Positions 31,619 to 39,700 of a stretch of DNA of 64,000 nt are shown piece by piece (positions within the stretch are counted from its first letter, which is position 1; every line of letters starts with the position of its first letter). This DNA is from Longispora sp040681875. Its GTDB lineage: Bacteria > Actinomycetota > Actinomycetes > Mycobacteriales > Micromonosporaceae. The notes below the pieces were generated by a model, which was given only the letters and a program-made list of their open reading frames with translations, ran no database searches and was not told the DNA's origin. The position numbers were made by a program, and so were the translations under genes. The stretch spans positions 558,001 to 622,000 of the forward strand of contig NZ_JBFAZP010000006.1 of assembly GCF_040681875.1 (NCBI RefSeq). The letters are read 5' to 3'.

Positions 31619-33160
31619 ATGAACGCACGTTGGCGGCCCGTGCTGCCCGCCGTGGGAGTGGCGGCCGCGCTGTCGGTGGCGTACCTGCTCGCCCCGCCCC
31701 TGGGGACCGACCTGTCCGCGCAGGTGGCCCGGGCCGACTTCTTCGCCGCGCACGGTCTGACCCCGATCGACCTGCGCTGGTACGGCGGCATCGACCAGTT
31801 CGGCTACAGCCTGGTGTCGCCGGCGCTGATGGCTGCGCTGGGCACGGGTACCGTCGCGGTTCTGTCCCTGTTGACGGCGGCGCTCGCCTTCGCGGCCCTG
31901 TTGGTCCGGGCGGACGTCCGCCGGCCGGTGCTCGGCGGCGTGGTCGGCGCGGTGTGCGTCGCGGGCAACCTGGCCTCGGGCCGGGTCACCTACGGCCTCG
32001 GCGTCGCGTTCGGCCTCCTCGCCCTCCTGGCGCTGACCGCGAAGAACCCCCTCATCCGGTACGGCGGTGCCGCGACCGCCGGCCTCCTCGCCGGCCTGAC
32101 CAGCCCGGTCGCCGGCCTGTTCGTCGGCCTGGCCGGCACCGCCCTGCTCGTGACCCGGCACCGGTCCGGGGCGGTGCTCGCCGGCGTCGGCGCGCTGGGC
32201 CTGGGCCTGACGGGGCTGCTGTTCGGCGAGGGCGGCGTGATGAACATCAGCGCCCGCGACACCCGGGGCGCCGTGGTCGCGTCGCTGCTGGTGGCCGTGT
32301 TCGCGGTGCACCGCCCGGTCCGGGTGGGCGCGGTGCTGTCGGCGGCGGGCGTCCTGGCCGCGTTCCTGATCGACACCCCGGTGGGCCTGAACGCGACCCG
32401 CCTCGCCGTGATGTTCGCCCTCCCGATCCTGGCCGCGACGGGCGACCTCCCCTTCCGCCGCCGCACCACCGCCCCCACGGGGCCCTGGACCACGGACCGG
32501 CTCCGATGGGGAGTACTCCTCGTGGCGGCTGCCGTCGCGTTCTGGCTCGCGCCCCCCGTGGTCGTCGCCGACCTGCGCGACGCCGGCAACCCCGCCAACG
32601 AGAGGTCCTTCTACACCCCCCTCACCGAGGCCCTCCGCACGCACCGCGCCACCCGCACCGAGGTCGTGCCGACCCGCGACTACTGGGAGGCCGCGTACGT
32701 CGCCCCGCTCGCCCGGGGCTGGCTCCGGCAACTCGACCTGGAACGCAACCCGCTGCTGTACGAGAACCTCCCCGGCGGCACGAAGCTCACCGCCGACAAC
32801 TACCGGGACTGGTTGCGGGAGAACGCGGTGAGCCACGTGGCGGTGTCCGACGCGGAGCCGTCCTGGCTGGCCCGCCCCGAGGCCGCCCTGGTCAGATCCG
32901 GTCTGCCGTACCTGACGGAGGTGTGGCGCGACGCGCACTGGCGGCTGTACGCGGTGGCGAACCCCGAGCCGGTCGTCGCCGGGTACATCGAGGCCGACGC
33001 CGTGAGTGTCACCTTCGCGGCCGAGGCCCCGGGCAGGCGCGTGGTCCGGGTGCGGTACTCGCGCTGGTTGCGGATGCCGGGCGGGACGTTGACGCCCGGG
33101 CCGGGCGGCTGGACCACCGCGGAGGTACCCGGCCCGGGCCTCTTCAGGGTCTCCAGCTAG
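31619..33160 (+). CDS. Polytopic membrane protein, GT-C-like, unknown function
   Basis: The 513-residue protein has about ten hydrophobic helices (1-330) and a soluble C-terminal domain (about 345-513). Early residues include PLGTDLSAQVARADFF, an acidic first extracytoplasmic loop as in GT-C enzymes. The C-terminal part contains TRDYWEAAYVAPLARGWLRQLD and KLTADNYRDWLRENAVSH, patterns seen in uncharacterised actinobacterial membrane proteins. ATG 31619 has CAGACT 6 nt upstream. It is convergent with glnE, leaving only 26 nt between stops. Confidence 0.7.
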   Translation: MNARWRPVLPAVGVAAALSVAYLLAPPLGTDLSAQVARADFFAAHGLTPIDLRWYGGIDQFGYSLVSPALMAALGTGTVAVLSLLTAALAFAALLVRADVRRPVLGGVVGAVCVAGNLASGRVTYGLGVAFGLLALLALTAKNPLIRYGGAATAGLLAGLTSPVAGLFVGLAGTALLVTRHRSGAVLAGVGALGLGLTGLLFGEGGVMNISARDTRGAVVASLLVAVFAVHRPVRVGAVLSAAGVLAAFLIDTPVGLNATRLAVMFALPILAATGDLPFRRRTTAPTGPWTTDRLRWGVLLVAAAVAFWLAPPVVVADLRDAGNPANERSFYTPLTEALRTHRATRTEVVPTRDYWEAAYVAPLARGWLRQLDLERNPLLYENLPGGTKLTADNYRDWLRENAVSHVAVSDAEPSWLARPEAALVRSGLPYLTEVWRDAHWRLYAVANPEPVVAGYIEADAVSVTFAAEAPGRRVVRVRYSRWLRMPGGTLTPGPGGWTTAEVPGPGLFRVSS

Positions 33161-33186
33161 CCCGAAAGAGGACAACCACAGCACAG

Positions 33187-35883
33187 TTACTGATAAAACA
33201 GCCGCTCGACGACGGCGCGCGCGTGCCGGGCGGTGCGCAGGTACTCCTCGACGAACTCCTGCGGGTCCCCGGACCGGCCGAGGACCCGGACGATGCCGGC
33301 GAGTTCCACCCCGTGGCGGGGCAGCTGGTCGCCCGGCTTCCCCCGGATCAGCATCAGCGCGTCGCGGACCCTGCTGGCGAGCAACCAGGCCTCGCGCAGC
33401 GCCTCCTCGTCGCCCGCGTCCAGGTCGAGCGCTGCCAGCGCCGCCAGGGTGGACGTGCCCCGGACGCCGTGCAGGAGCTGGAGCAGCTGCACGGTCCACT
33501 CGATGTCGGCGAGCCCGCCCCGGCCGAGTTTGACGTGCGTGGCCGGGTCGGCGCCCCGGGGCAGCCGTTCGCCGTCGACCCGGGCCTTGATCCGGCGGAT
33601 CTCGGTGACCTGGGCCGGCGTGAGCCCCTGCGCGGGGTAGCGCACCTTGTCGGCCAGCGCGACGAACTCCGCGCCCAGCCCCGGGTCGCCGGCCACCGGC
33701 CGGGCGCGCAGCAGGGCCTGTACCTCCCAGACCTGGGCCCACTTGGCGTAGTACTGCCGGTAGGCCGTCAGGCTGCGGACCAGCGGCCCCTGCCGGCCCT
33801 CGGGGCGCAGCCCGGCGTCGATGATCAGCGGCGGGTCGGCCGAGGGCGCGCCGAGCAGCTTGCGGACCTGTTCGGCGACCCACATGCCCTGCTGTTCCTC
33901 GCCGTCGTCGCAGACGAACAGCACGTCCACGTCGGAGCCGAAGCTCTGTTCCGCGCCGCCGAGCCGGCCCATGCCGATGATCGCGAACCGGCCGGGCGGC
34001 CCGGCGACCCGGACCGTGGCGTCGAGCACCGCGTCGGTGACGTCCGACAGCGCCCGGCCGACGGCGGCCGGGTCCAGCTTGCCGAGCATGTCGGCGCAGG
34101 CGATCCGCAGCAGTTCCCGGCGGCGCTGCGCGCGGATCGCCAGCACCGCCGACTCGGCCGAGGTGTGCCGGGCGACGGCGGCCTCCAGCCCCCTCCGGAG
34201 CATTTCGGGGGTACTGGGCACCAGCTCGCGGTCGTCCGCCAGCAGCCGGAGCGCCTCGGGGTCGCGGGCCAGCAGGTCGGTGACGTAGCGGGACAGGCCC
34301 AGCAGCCGGGCCAGCCGGAGCGCGACGGGTCCCTCGTCGCGGAGCAGCCGCAGGTACCACGGGGTGGAGCCGAGCTTCTCGGACACCTGGCGGTAGGCGA
34401 GCAGGCCCTGGTCCGGGGAGGGCGCGTCGGCCCACTCGGCGAGGAGTACCGGCAGCAGGGTCTTCTGGATCGCCGCCGTGCGGGTCACGCCACCGGTCAG
34501 GGACTCGATGTGCCGGAGCGCGCCGGCCGGGTCGGCGAACCCGAGGATGCCCAGCCGGTCGCCGGCCGCCTTCGCGGTGAGCCGCAGCCCCTCCGTCGGC
34601 ACCTTGGCGACGGCCTCCAGCAGCGGCCGGTACAGCAGCTTCTCGTGCAGCCGGCGCACCTCCCGCGCGTGCCGCCGCCACTCGACGTCGAACGCCTCCA
34701 CCGTGCAGTCCAACGAACCGGCGAGCCAGCGCAGCCCATGCGCGTCGGAGGGCACGGTGTGCGTGCGGCGCAGGCGTTGCAACTGGAGCCGGTGCTCGAC
34801 GGTGCGCAGGAACAGGTACGCCCGCTCCAGGATCTCGCCGTCGGCCCGGCCCACGTAGCCGCCGGCCGTGAGCGCGCGCAGCGCCGGCAGGGTGCCCGCC
34901 GAGCGCAGCGACTCGTCGGCCCGGCCGTGCACCAGCTGCAACAGCTGCACCGTGAACTCGATGTCGCGCAGCCCGCCCGGCCCGAGCTTGATCTCCCGTT
35001 CGCCGGCCCGGTTGTGCGCCTCGACCCGGCGGCGCATCGCGCGCACGTCCTCGACGATGTTCGGCCGGTCGCCGGCCCGCCAGACCAGCGGGGTGACGTC
35101 GTCGAGCCACTCCCGGCCGAGCGCGGGGTCGCCGGCCGCGTGCCGGGCCTTGAGCAGGGCCTGGAACTCCCAGGTGTGCGCCCACTTGCGGTAGTACGCG
35201 GCGTGGCTGGCCAGGCTGCGCACCAGGGGGCCGCTGCGGCCCTCGGGGCGCAGGCCCGCGTCCACCGGCCAGGCGGCGGTCCCGCACCGGGTCATCAGGT
35301 CGGCGGCGGCGGCCGTCGCGGCGGTCAGGTCGCCCTCCGCGACGAAGATGACGTCCACGTCGCTGACGTAGTTGAGCTCGTTCGCCCCGCACTTGCCCAT
35401 CGCGATCACGGCCAGCTGGAACGCCGGCGTCACCAGGGCGGGCGCGGGCGGTGTGGCGAACCGGGGATCGAGCACCGGGGCGTCGGCGAGCAGGACCGCG
35501 GCGGCCGTGACCGCGGGCGGAAGCTGGGTTTCGGGCGGCTCGGTCTCCGTGGCGTCCGTGGCTCCCGGGGGCAACGCGGCGGAGAGGGTGCGGTCCGCCA
35601 GGCCCGCCAGCGCGCGCATCGTCGCCTCGGTGTCCGCCGCGCCCACCAGGTCGTCGGCCGCGATCCGCAGCAGCGACCGCCGGTAGTCGCGCTTGAGGTC
35701 CCCCAGAACCGGCACAGGACCGTCAAGGGCGGAGATGTCCTCCGGGTACGCGATCAGGTGGTCCCCGAGCGCCGACGACGCCCCCAGCACCGCCAGGAGG
35801 CGCGGGGCGGGCACGCCGGGCACACCCGCCTCGGCGAGGCGCTGGAGCTGCCGGGCGGCGAGCTCGGGGTCCGCGGGGCGCAT
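33187..35883 (-). CDS. glnE: Bifunctional glutamine synthetase adenylyltransferase/adenylyl-removase
   Basis: GlnE attaches AMP to, and removes it from, the tyrosine of GlnA, tuning glutamine synthesis. The 898-residue product has two nucleotidyltransferase domains: an N-terminal removase-like core with NELNYVSDVDVIFVAEG and a C-terminal core with GGAEQSFGSDVDVLFVCDDG, each followed by a DAGLRPEGR motif and helical regulatory bundles. ATG 35883 overlaps the amidotransferase stop by one base (TAATG), marking an operon. Its substrate GlnA (Tyr402) is encoded at 24196, while GlnA2 at 39700 lacks the target tyrosine. Confidence 0.96.
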   Translation of the reverse strand: MRPADPELAARQLQRLAEAGVPGVPAPRLLAVLGASSALGDHLIAYPEDISALDGPVPVLGDLKRDYRRSLLRIAADDLVGAADTEATMRALAGLADRTLSAALPPGATDATETEPPETQLPPAVTAAAVLLADAPVLDPRFATPPAPALVTPAFQLAVIAMGKCGANELNYVSDVDVIFVAEGDLTAATAAAADLMTRCGTAAWPVDAGLRPEGRSGPLVRSLASHAAYYRKWAHTWEFQALLKARHAAGDPALGREWLDDVTPLVWRAGDRPNIVEDVRAMRRRVEAHNRAGEREIKLGPGGLRDIEFTVQLLQLVHGRADESLRSAGTLPALRALTAGGYVGRADGEILERAYLFLRTVEHRLQLQRLRRTHTVPSDAHGLRWLAGSLDCTVEAFDVEWRRHAREVRRLHEKLLYRPLLEAVAKVPTEGLRLTAKAAGDRLGILGFADPAGALRHIESLTGGVTRTAAIQKTLLPVLLAEWADAPSPDQGLLAYRQVSEKLGSTPWYLRLLRDEGPVALRLARLLGLSRYVTDLLARDPEALRLLADDRELVPSTPEMLRRGLEAAVARHTSAESAVLAIRAQRRRELLRIACADMLGKLDPAAVGRALSDVTDAVLDATVRVAGPPGRFAIIGMGRLGGAEQSFGSDVDVLFVCDDGEEQQGMWVAEQVRKLLGAPSADPPLIIDAGLRPEGRQGPLVRSLTAYRQYYAKWAQVWEVQALLRARPVAGDPGLGAEFVALADKVRYPAQGLTPAQVTEIRRIKARVDGERLPRGADPATHVKLGRGGLADIEWTVQLLQLLHGVRGTSTLAALAALDLDAGDEEALREAWLLASRVRDALMLIRGKPGDQLPRHGVELAGIVRVLGRSGDPQEFVEEYLRTARHARAVVERLFYQ

Positions 35884-36647
35884 TACCGGGGCGGCAGGTC
35901 GATCAGGGTCAGCGGCCCCGGGCTCTTCCCCTGGGCCAGCTTCGCGAACCGCTCGGCGAACGGCTGCCACGTCTCCCGGACGTCGTCCATGACGGCCGCG
36001 CACCCGGCGATGACGGTCTCGGCGTCCGTACCCAGCTCCTGGAGGGTTTCCGCGTCGTTGGTCGCCCAGACCCGGATCATGTCGACGTCGCACTCGATGT
36101 GGAACTGCAGGCCCCACGCCCGGTCGCCGACCCGGAACGCCTGGTTCGGCCAGCGCGGCGAGGCGGCCAGCAGCGTCGCGTTCAACGGCAGCTCGGTGAT
36201 CTCGTCGAAGTGCCACTGCAACGCGTCCGGCCCGAGCGGGATCTCCGCGAACAGCGCGTCGCGCTCGGCGGCGTCGCGGCGGGCCACGAACCGGGCGCCG
36301 ATGTTCGGCCCGTTGTGCGCGCGCTCGACCGTGCCGCCCATGGCCTGGGCCAGGATCTGCGCCCCGAGGCACACGCCCAGGGTCGGGACCCGGTCCTTGA
36401 CGGCCTTGCGGAACAGCCGCTCCAGCGCCGGGAACCACGGCGCGCCCGGGGTGCCGTCGGGGGCCTCGTACGCGTCCTGCGCGCCGCCCATCACCACGAA
36501 CGCGGCGTAGCCCTCCAGGGTCTCCGGCAGGGCGTCGCCGGCGTGCGGGCGCAGCACCTCCAGCTCCAGCCCCCCACCGGTCAGCCAGTCGCCGAGCCTG
36601 CGCAGGTCGTCCTTCGGGTCGTTCTCGATCACCAGCGTTCGCGTCAC
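35883..36647 (-). CDS. Class I glutamine amidotransferase-like protein
   Basis: This stand-alone GATase-fold protein of 254 residues has the nucleophile elbow GVCLGAQI and the catalytic HxE pair in LQFHIECD, so it can release ammonia from glutamine or cut a related gamma-glutamyl bond. The partner synthase is not fused or adjacent. Similar proteins are often called GMP synthase-like, but specificity is unknown. GTG 36647 has TAGGCT 6 nt upstream, suggesting a leaderless message. Its coupling to glnE (TAATG) suggests nitrogen-related control; gamma-glutamyl-polyamine hydrolysis would fit GlnA2 nearby but is speculative. Confidence 0.85.
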   Translation of the reverse strand: MTRTLVIENDPKDDLRRLGDWLTGGGLELEVLRPHAGDALPETLEGYAAFVVMGGAQDAYEAPDGTPGAPWFPALERLFRKAVKDRVPTLGVCLGAQILAQAMGGTVERAHNGPNIGARFVARRDAAERDALFAEIPLGPDALQWHFDEITELPLNATLLAASPRWPNQAFRVGDRAWGLQFHIECDVDMIRVWATNDAETLQELGTDAETVIAGCAAVMDDVRETWQPFAERFAKLAQGKSPGPLTLIDLPPR

Positions 36648-36677
36648 GCTGCCAGCCTAGCCAGCACGCCGCCCGGC

Positions 36678-36713
36678 GGGACCCCCGGCCGCGAGGTGAG
36701 GGCCGGGGGTCCC
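36678..36713 (-). terminator. Hairpin downstream of the VOC gene
   Basis: Perfect 13-bp arms (GGGACCCCCGGCC and complement) with a 10-nt loop follow the VOC gene on the minus strand. Confidence 0.65.
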
Positions 36714-36724
36714 CCAGTACCCGT

Positions 36725-37096
36725 CTAGACGTCCTTGCCGTTCTGGGGGCTGTACACGGCGATGTGGTTGCCGGTCGGGTCGGACAGGTGCGCGAAGACC
36801 AGGCCGTTGTCGCCGTCCTGGGCCGGGACGAGGACCTTGCCGCCCGCCGCCTCCGCCGCCGCGCACGTGGCGGGCACGTCGTCGACCACGATGTAGAACG
36901 TCGCGTAGTTGGGCGTGTGGCCCCCGGTCGCGAACACCCCGCCCTCGATCGACCGCTTGGCGGGCGTGCTGACCTTGCGGTACGGGGCCTGCTCGGAGAA
37001 CCGCCAGCCGAACACCGAGCCGTAGAACGCCTCCGTGCCGCCGACGTCGTCGGTACCGATCTCGAACCAGCCGATCCCGTTCTGCCACTCGGACAT
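36725..37096 (-). CDS. VOC (glyoxalase/bleomycin-resistance fold) protein
   Basis: This 123-residue protein has two beta-alpha-beta modules typical of VOC proteins: WFEIGTDDVGGTEAFYGSVFGW at the start, and LSDPTGNHIAVY at the end. Metal-site residues are incomplete by eye, so it may be a binding protein rather than an enzyme. GGGAG lies 6 nt before the ATG. It is divergent from a WYL/HTH regulator with a small palindrome between them, the common arrangement in which the regulator controls the VOC gene. Confidence 0.85.
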   Translation of the reverse strand: MSEWQNGIGWFEIGTDDVGGTEAFYGSVFGWRFSEQAPYRKVSTPAKRSIEGGVFATGGHTPNYATFYIVVDDVPATCAAAEAAGGKVLVPAQDGDNGLVFAHLSDPTGNHIAVYSPQNGKDV

Positions 37097-37208
37097 GCGT
37101 GTCTCCCGTGAGTTCCCGGGGACCGGTCGTGGCGGCCCCCGGTGTGCGTGCGCGGCCCGCGGGTTCGCGGTCGCGGTGCTGCGATCGGGACAGCGTGGAC
37201 CGCCCCGG

Positions 37209-37224
37209 CGACAACGTCCTGTCG
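37209..37224. promoter_or_regulatory. Candidate operator between VOC and WYL-regulator genes
   Basis: The inverted repeat CGACA-n6-TGTCG lies about 36-52 nt before the regulator start, in the divergent region. Assignment to the WYL regulator is by position only. Confidence 0.4.
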
Positions 37225-37260
37225 GAGATTGATGTCACACCCCGCCGGTACGGTGCGGCC

Positions 37261-37956
37261 ATGAACCGCACCGACCGGCTCTACGCGCTCGTCGAGGAGC
37301 TCCGCGCCGTCGCGCCCCGCCCCCGCAGCGCGCGCTGGCTGGCGGCCCGGTTCGAGGTGTCCACCCGGACCGTGGAGCGCGACCTGTCGGCGTTGCAGCA
37401 GTCCGGGGTGCCGATCTACGCGGAGCCGGGCCGCACCGGGGGCTACGCGCTCGACCGCAGCCACACCCTGCCGCCGGTGAACGTGACCCCCGGCGAGGCG
37501 ATCGCGATGGCCGTGGCTCTGCACAAGCTCGGCGGCACGCCGTTCGAGGAGGCCGCACGGGCCGCCCTGCACAAGCTGCTGGCCGTGATGCCGCCCGCCG
37601 AGGTCTCGGCGACCCGGGACCTGGCCGAGCGGGTGTACATGGTCGGCCCGCCGTCGACCCCGGTGCCCCGGGCCATGGCCGAGGCGCTCACCGCCGGCCG
37701 GGCGCTACGCCTCGTCTACCTGGACAAACAGGGGGTGCAGTCGAAGCGGGTCGTCGAGCCGATCGGGTACGTGGGCGGGGTCGTCTGGTACCTGCTCGCC
37801 TGGTGCCGGCTGCGCGACGCCGCCCGGGTGTTCCGGCTCGACCGGATCCTCGACGTCGACCAGCTGGACGATCCGGTGCAGCCCCGCAAGTTCGGACGTG
37901 ACCAACTAGACATCCCCTTGGACCTGCTCAACGGGGTACCGGTCGTGGGATCGTAG
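37261..37956 (+). CDS. HTH/WYL-domain transcriptional regulator (YafY type)
   Basis: The 231-residue protein has an N-terminal winged helix (SARWLAARFEVSTRTVERDLSALQ, about 22-45), a linker, and a C-terminal WYL domain with the VVWYLLAWCRLRDAARVFRLDRI block, which senses nucleic acid or nucleotide ligands in related proteins. ATG 37261 has TACGGT 6 nt upstream, a leaderless pattern, and supports this start over the longer frame from 37099. It probably controls the divergent VOC gene. Confidence 0.88.
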   Translation: MNRTDRLYALVEELRAVAPRPRSARWLAARFEVSTRTVERDLSALQQSGVPIYAEPGRTGGYALDRSHTLPPVNVTPGEAIAMAVALHKLGGTPFEEAARAALHKLLAVMPPAEVSATRDLAERVYMVGPPSTPVPRAMAEALTAGRALRLVYLDKQGVQSKRVVEPIGYVGGVVWYLLAWCRLRDAARVFRLDRILDVDQLDDPVQPRKFGRDQLDIPLDLLNGVPVVGS

Positions 37957-37960
37957 ACGG

Positions 37961-38500
37961 ATGTCTCCCGGGCTGTGGGTCGTGGTGGCCGTGCTCGGCG
38001 CGACCACTGTCCTCGGCCTGCTCTGGCAGCGGTCGAACGGGCGGATGCGCGACGTGGCGGGCCCGGCTCCCGCCCGGCCGCTGGTGCCGGAGCCCCCCTC
38101 GGGGCACACCGCGTCCCCTGACCGACCCGGGGCCCAGAGTCGGGCCGGCTCGTCCGACCGGGCCGCGTCCTCCGGAGCCGAGCCCCCTGCTCCCGGGCAC
38201 CCGGCGCTCGCCGGCCTCGACCTGGACCTGAGCCTGCCGGTCACGCTCGTGCAGTTCTCCTCGGCGTTCTGCGCGCCCTGCCGGGCCACCCGCGCCCTCT
38301 GCGCGGACGTGGCGTCGCGCACCCCGGGCGTCGCGCACGTCGAGCTCGACGCCGAGCACCACCTCGACACCGTCCGGGCGCTGGACATCCGGCGCACCCC
38401 GACCGTGCTCGTGGTCGACGGCGCGGGCCGGATCGTGCGGCGCGCCAGCGGGCTGCCGACCAGGTCACAGCTGATGACAGCTATCGCCGACCTGGTCTGA
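37961..38500 (+). CDS. Membrane-anchored thioredoxin-like protein
   Basis: This 179-residue protein has an N-terminal membrane anchor (LWVVVAVLGATTVLGLLW), a long Pro/Ser/Ala-rich stalk (about 30-85) and a thioredoxin domain with the redox motif CAPC (Cys104, Cys107) and a cis-Pro in RRTPTVLVVD. The domain order suggests it acts outside the membrane as a disulfide reductant or oxidant. ATG 37961 is 4 nt after the WYL gene, so it is cotranscribed. The next gene (DUF4395) is a frequent neighbour and probable redox partner. Confidence 0.88.
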   Translation: MSPGLWVVVAVLGATTVLGLLWQRSNGRMRDVAGPAPARPLVPEPPSGHTASPDRPGAQSRAGSSDRAASSGAEPPAPGHPALAGLDLDLSLPVTLVQFSSAFCAPCRATRALCADVASRTPGVAHVELDAEHHLDTVRALDIRRTPTVLVVDGAGRIVRRASGLPTRSQLMTAIADLV

Positions 38501-38547
38501 TCTGCGAGAATGTCCGGGCGCCGCCGCGTCCGAGAAGGCTGTTACGT

Positions 38548-38991
38548 ATGCTGCTCGATCCCCGTGGGCCCCGGTTCTCCGCCGCGGTCACCACCGTCGT
38601 GCTCGTCCTCGTCCTGATCACCGGCTCCGGGTGGCTGGCACTGGCCCAGGCCGTCGTGTTCGCTCTCAGCGCGTTCCGCCCGGCGCTGTCCCCCTACGGC
38701 CTCGTCTACAGGGCCCTGCTCGCGCCCCGGCTCGGCCGGCCGGAGGAGCTGGAGCCCGCCGCGCCGTTCCGGTTCGCCCAGACCGTGGGTCTCGGCTTCG
38801 CGGCGGTCGCCACCGTGGGGTACCTGGCGGGCGCGCCCGTCGTCGGTACCGTGGCCGCCGGGTTCGCCCTGGCCGCCGCCTTCCTGAACGCGGCCTTCGG
38901 CCTGTGCCTGGGGTGCGAGGCGTTCCTGCTGTTCCGCAGGGCCACGCACCGCCCGGTCCAGTCCCGGGTGCCCAACCCCGCAGCCCACTGA
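38548..38991 (+). CDS. DUF4395 membrane protein
   Basis: The 147-residue protein has four hydrophobic helices and the family hallmark NAAFGLCLGCEAFLL with Cys120 and Cys123, a CxxC pair at the membrane. DUF4395 proteins commonly sit beside thioredoxin-like or sulfurtransferase genes. Here the gene follows a membrane-anchored thioredoxin by 47 nt. The pair could pass electrons across the membrane, in the manner of DsbD or vitamin K epoxide reductase systems; this role is inferred, not demonstrated. Confidence 0.85.
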   Translation: MLLDPRGPRFSAAVTTVVLVLVLITGSGWLALAQAVVFALSAFRPALSPYGLVYRALLAPRLGRPEELEPAAPFRFAQTVGLGFAAVATVGYLAGAPVVGTVAAGFALAAAFLNAAFGLCLGCEAFLLFRRATHRPVQSRVPNPAAH

Positions 38992-39067
38992 CGAACGGAG
39001 CCGCGCTGCCGAAGTGGGCAGCGCGGCTCGTTCGCGTTCTCGGTACCGTGCGGACCCGAAGGCCCGA

Positions 39068-39700
39068 CTAGACCAGCAACGCCTCCGCGCGCGACAACTC
39101 GTTGCGCTCCGCCTCGGTCAGGTTCCCGTCGGCCGCCCGGAACGCCATCGCCTCCCGGACGTGGCTCAGCGGCTCCCCCAGCGCCTCCCGGTACGCCGCG
39201 AGCAGCGCCCGCGCGGGTGCCGCCAGGATGCTGTCCCCGGCCGCGACGTGCGCCAGGATCACCCCGGTCACGGCCCGGTCCAGCCCGGGTTCGCCGGTGC
39301 GGCTGTTGCGCCAGTCGATGACGACCGGCCCCTTGGACGTGATGATCACGTTGCCGGGGTGCAGGTCCAGGTGCAGTACCCGGTGATCGGGCTTGTTCGG
39401 GACCGGCGCGGGCAGCTTGTGCAGCCGCTGATGCAGTTCGGCGAGCATCAGCCCGGCGCGCTCGGCCTCCAGGTCACCGGCGACGAGCGCCTCGACCATG
39501 GAGGGGCCGTAGAGGCGTTCCATGATGAGGTCGCGCTGCCGGGCCGAGTAGACCCGGGGTACGGGGAAGCCGAGGGTGTGCAACCTGGCCATGATGGTCT
39601 TCTCGCCCGCCGAGTTGTGCTGGCCCTTGTAGCGGCGCAGCACACGGTCACGGTCGATGGCGTAGACGTCGGCGTCCCTGCCGGACGCGAGGAGTTCCAC
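39068..39700 (-). CDS. Aminoglycoside phosphotransferase-fold kinase
   Basis: This 210-residue small-molecule kinase-like protein has the Brenner motif HLDLHPGNVI and the metal-binding VIDWRN. The N-terminal lobe is short (DADVYAIDRDRVLRRYK). The GTG start overlaps the glnA2 stop by one base (TAGTG), so it is translated with GlnA2. Substrates of such kinases include choline, aminoglycosides and fructosamines. Its coupling to GlnA2 suggests an amine or gamma-glutamyl substrate, but no evidence in the sequence fixes it. Confidence 0.82.
   Translation of the reverse strand: MELLASGRDADVYAIDRDRVLRRYKGQHNSAGEKTIMARLHTLGFPVPRVYSARQRDLIMERLYGPSMVEALVAGDLEAERAGLMLAELHQRLHKLPAPVPNKPDHRVLHLDLHPGNVIITSKGPVVIDWRNSRTGEPGLDRAVTGVILAHVAAGDSILAAPARALLAAYREALGEPLSHVREAMAFRAADGNLTEAERNELSRAEALLV

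Noticed and set aside
29764..36510. Open frame of more than 2200 codons across several genes on the plus strand
   Set aside because: It runs opposite to the mannosyltransferase-like gene and glnE and out of frame with the 31619 gene, with an Arg/Pro/Gly-rich composition typical of a shadow frame.
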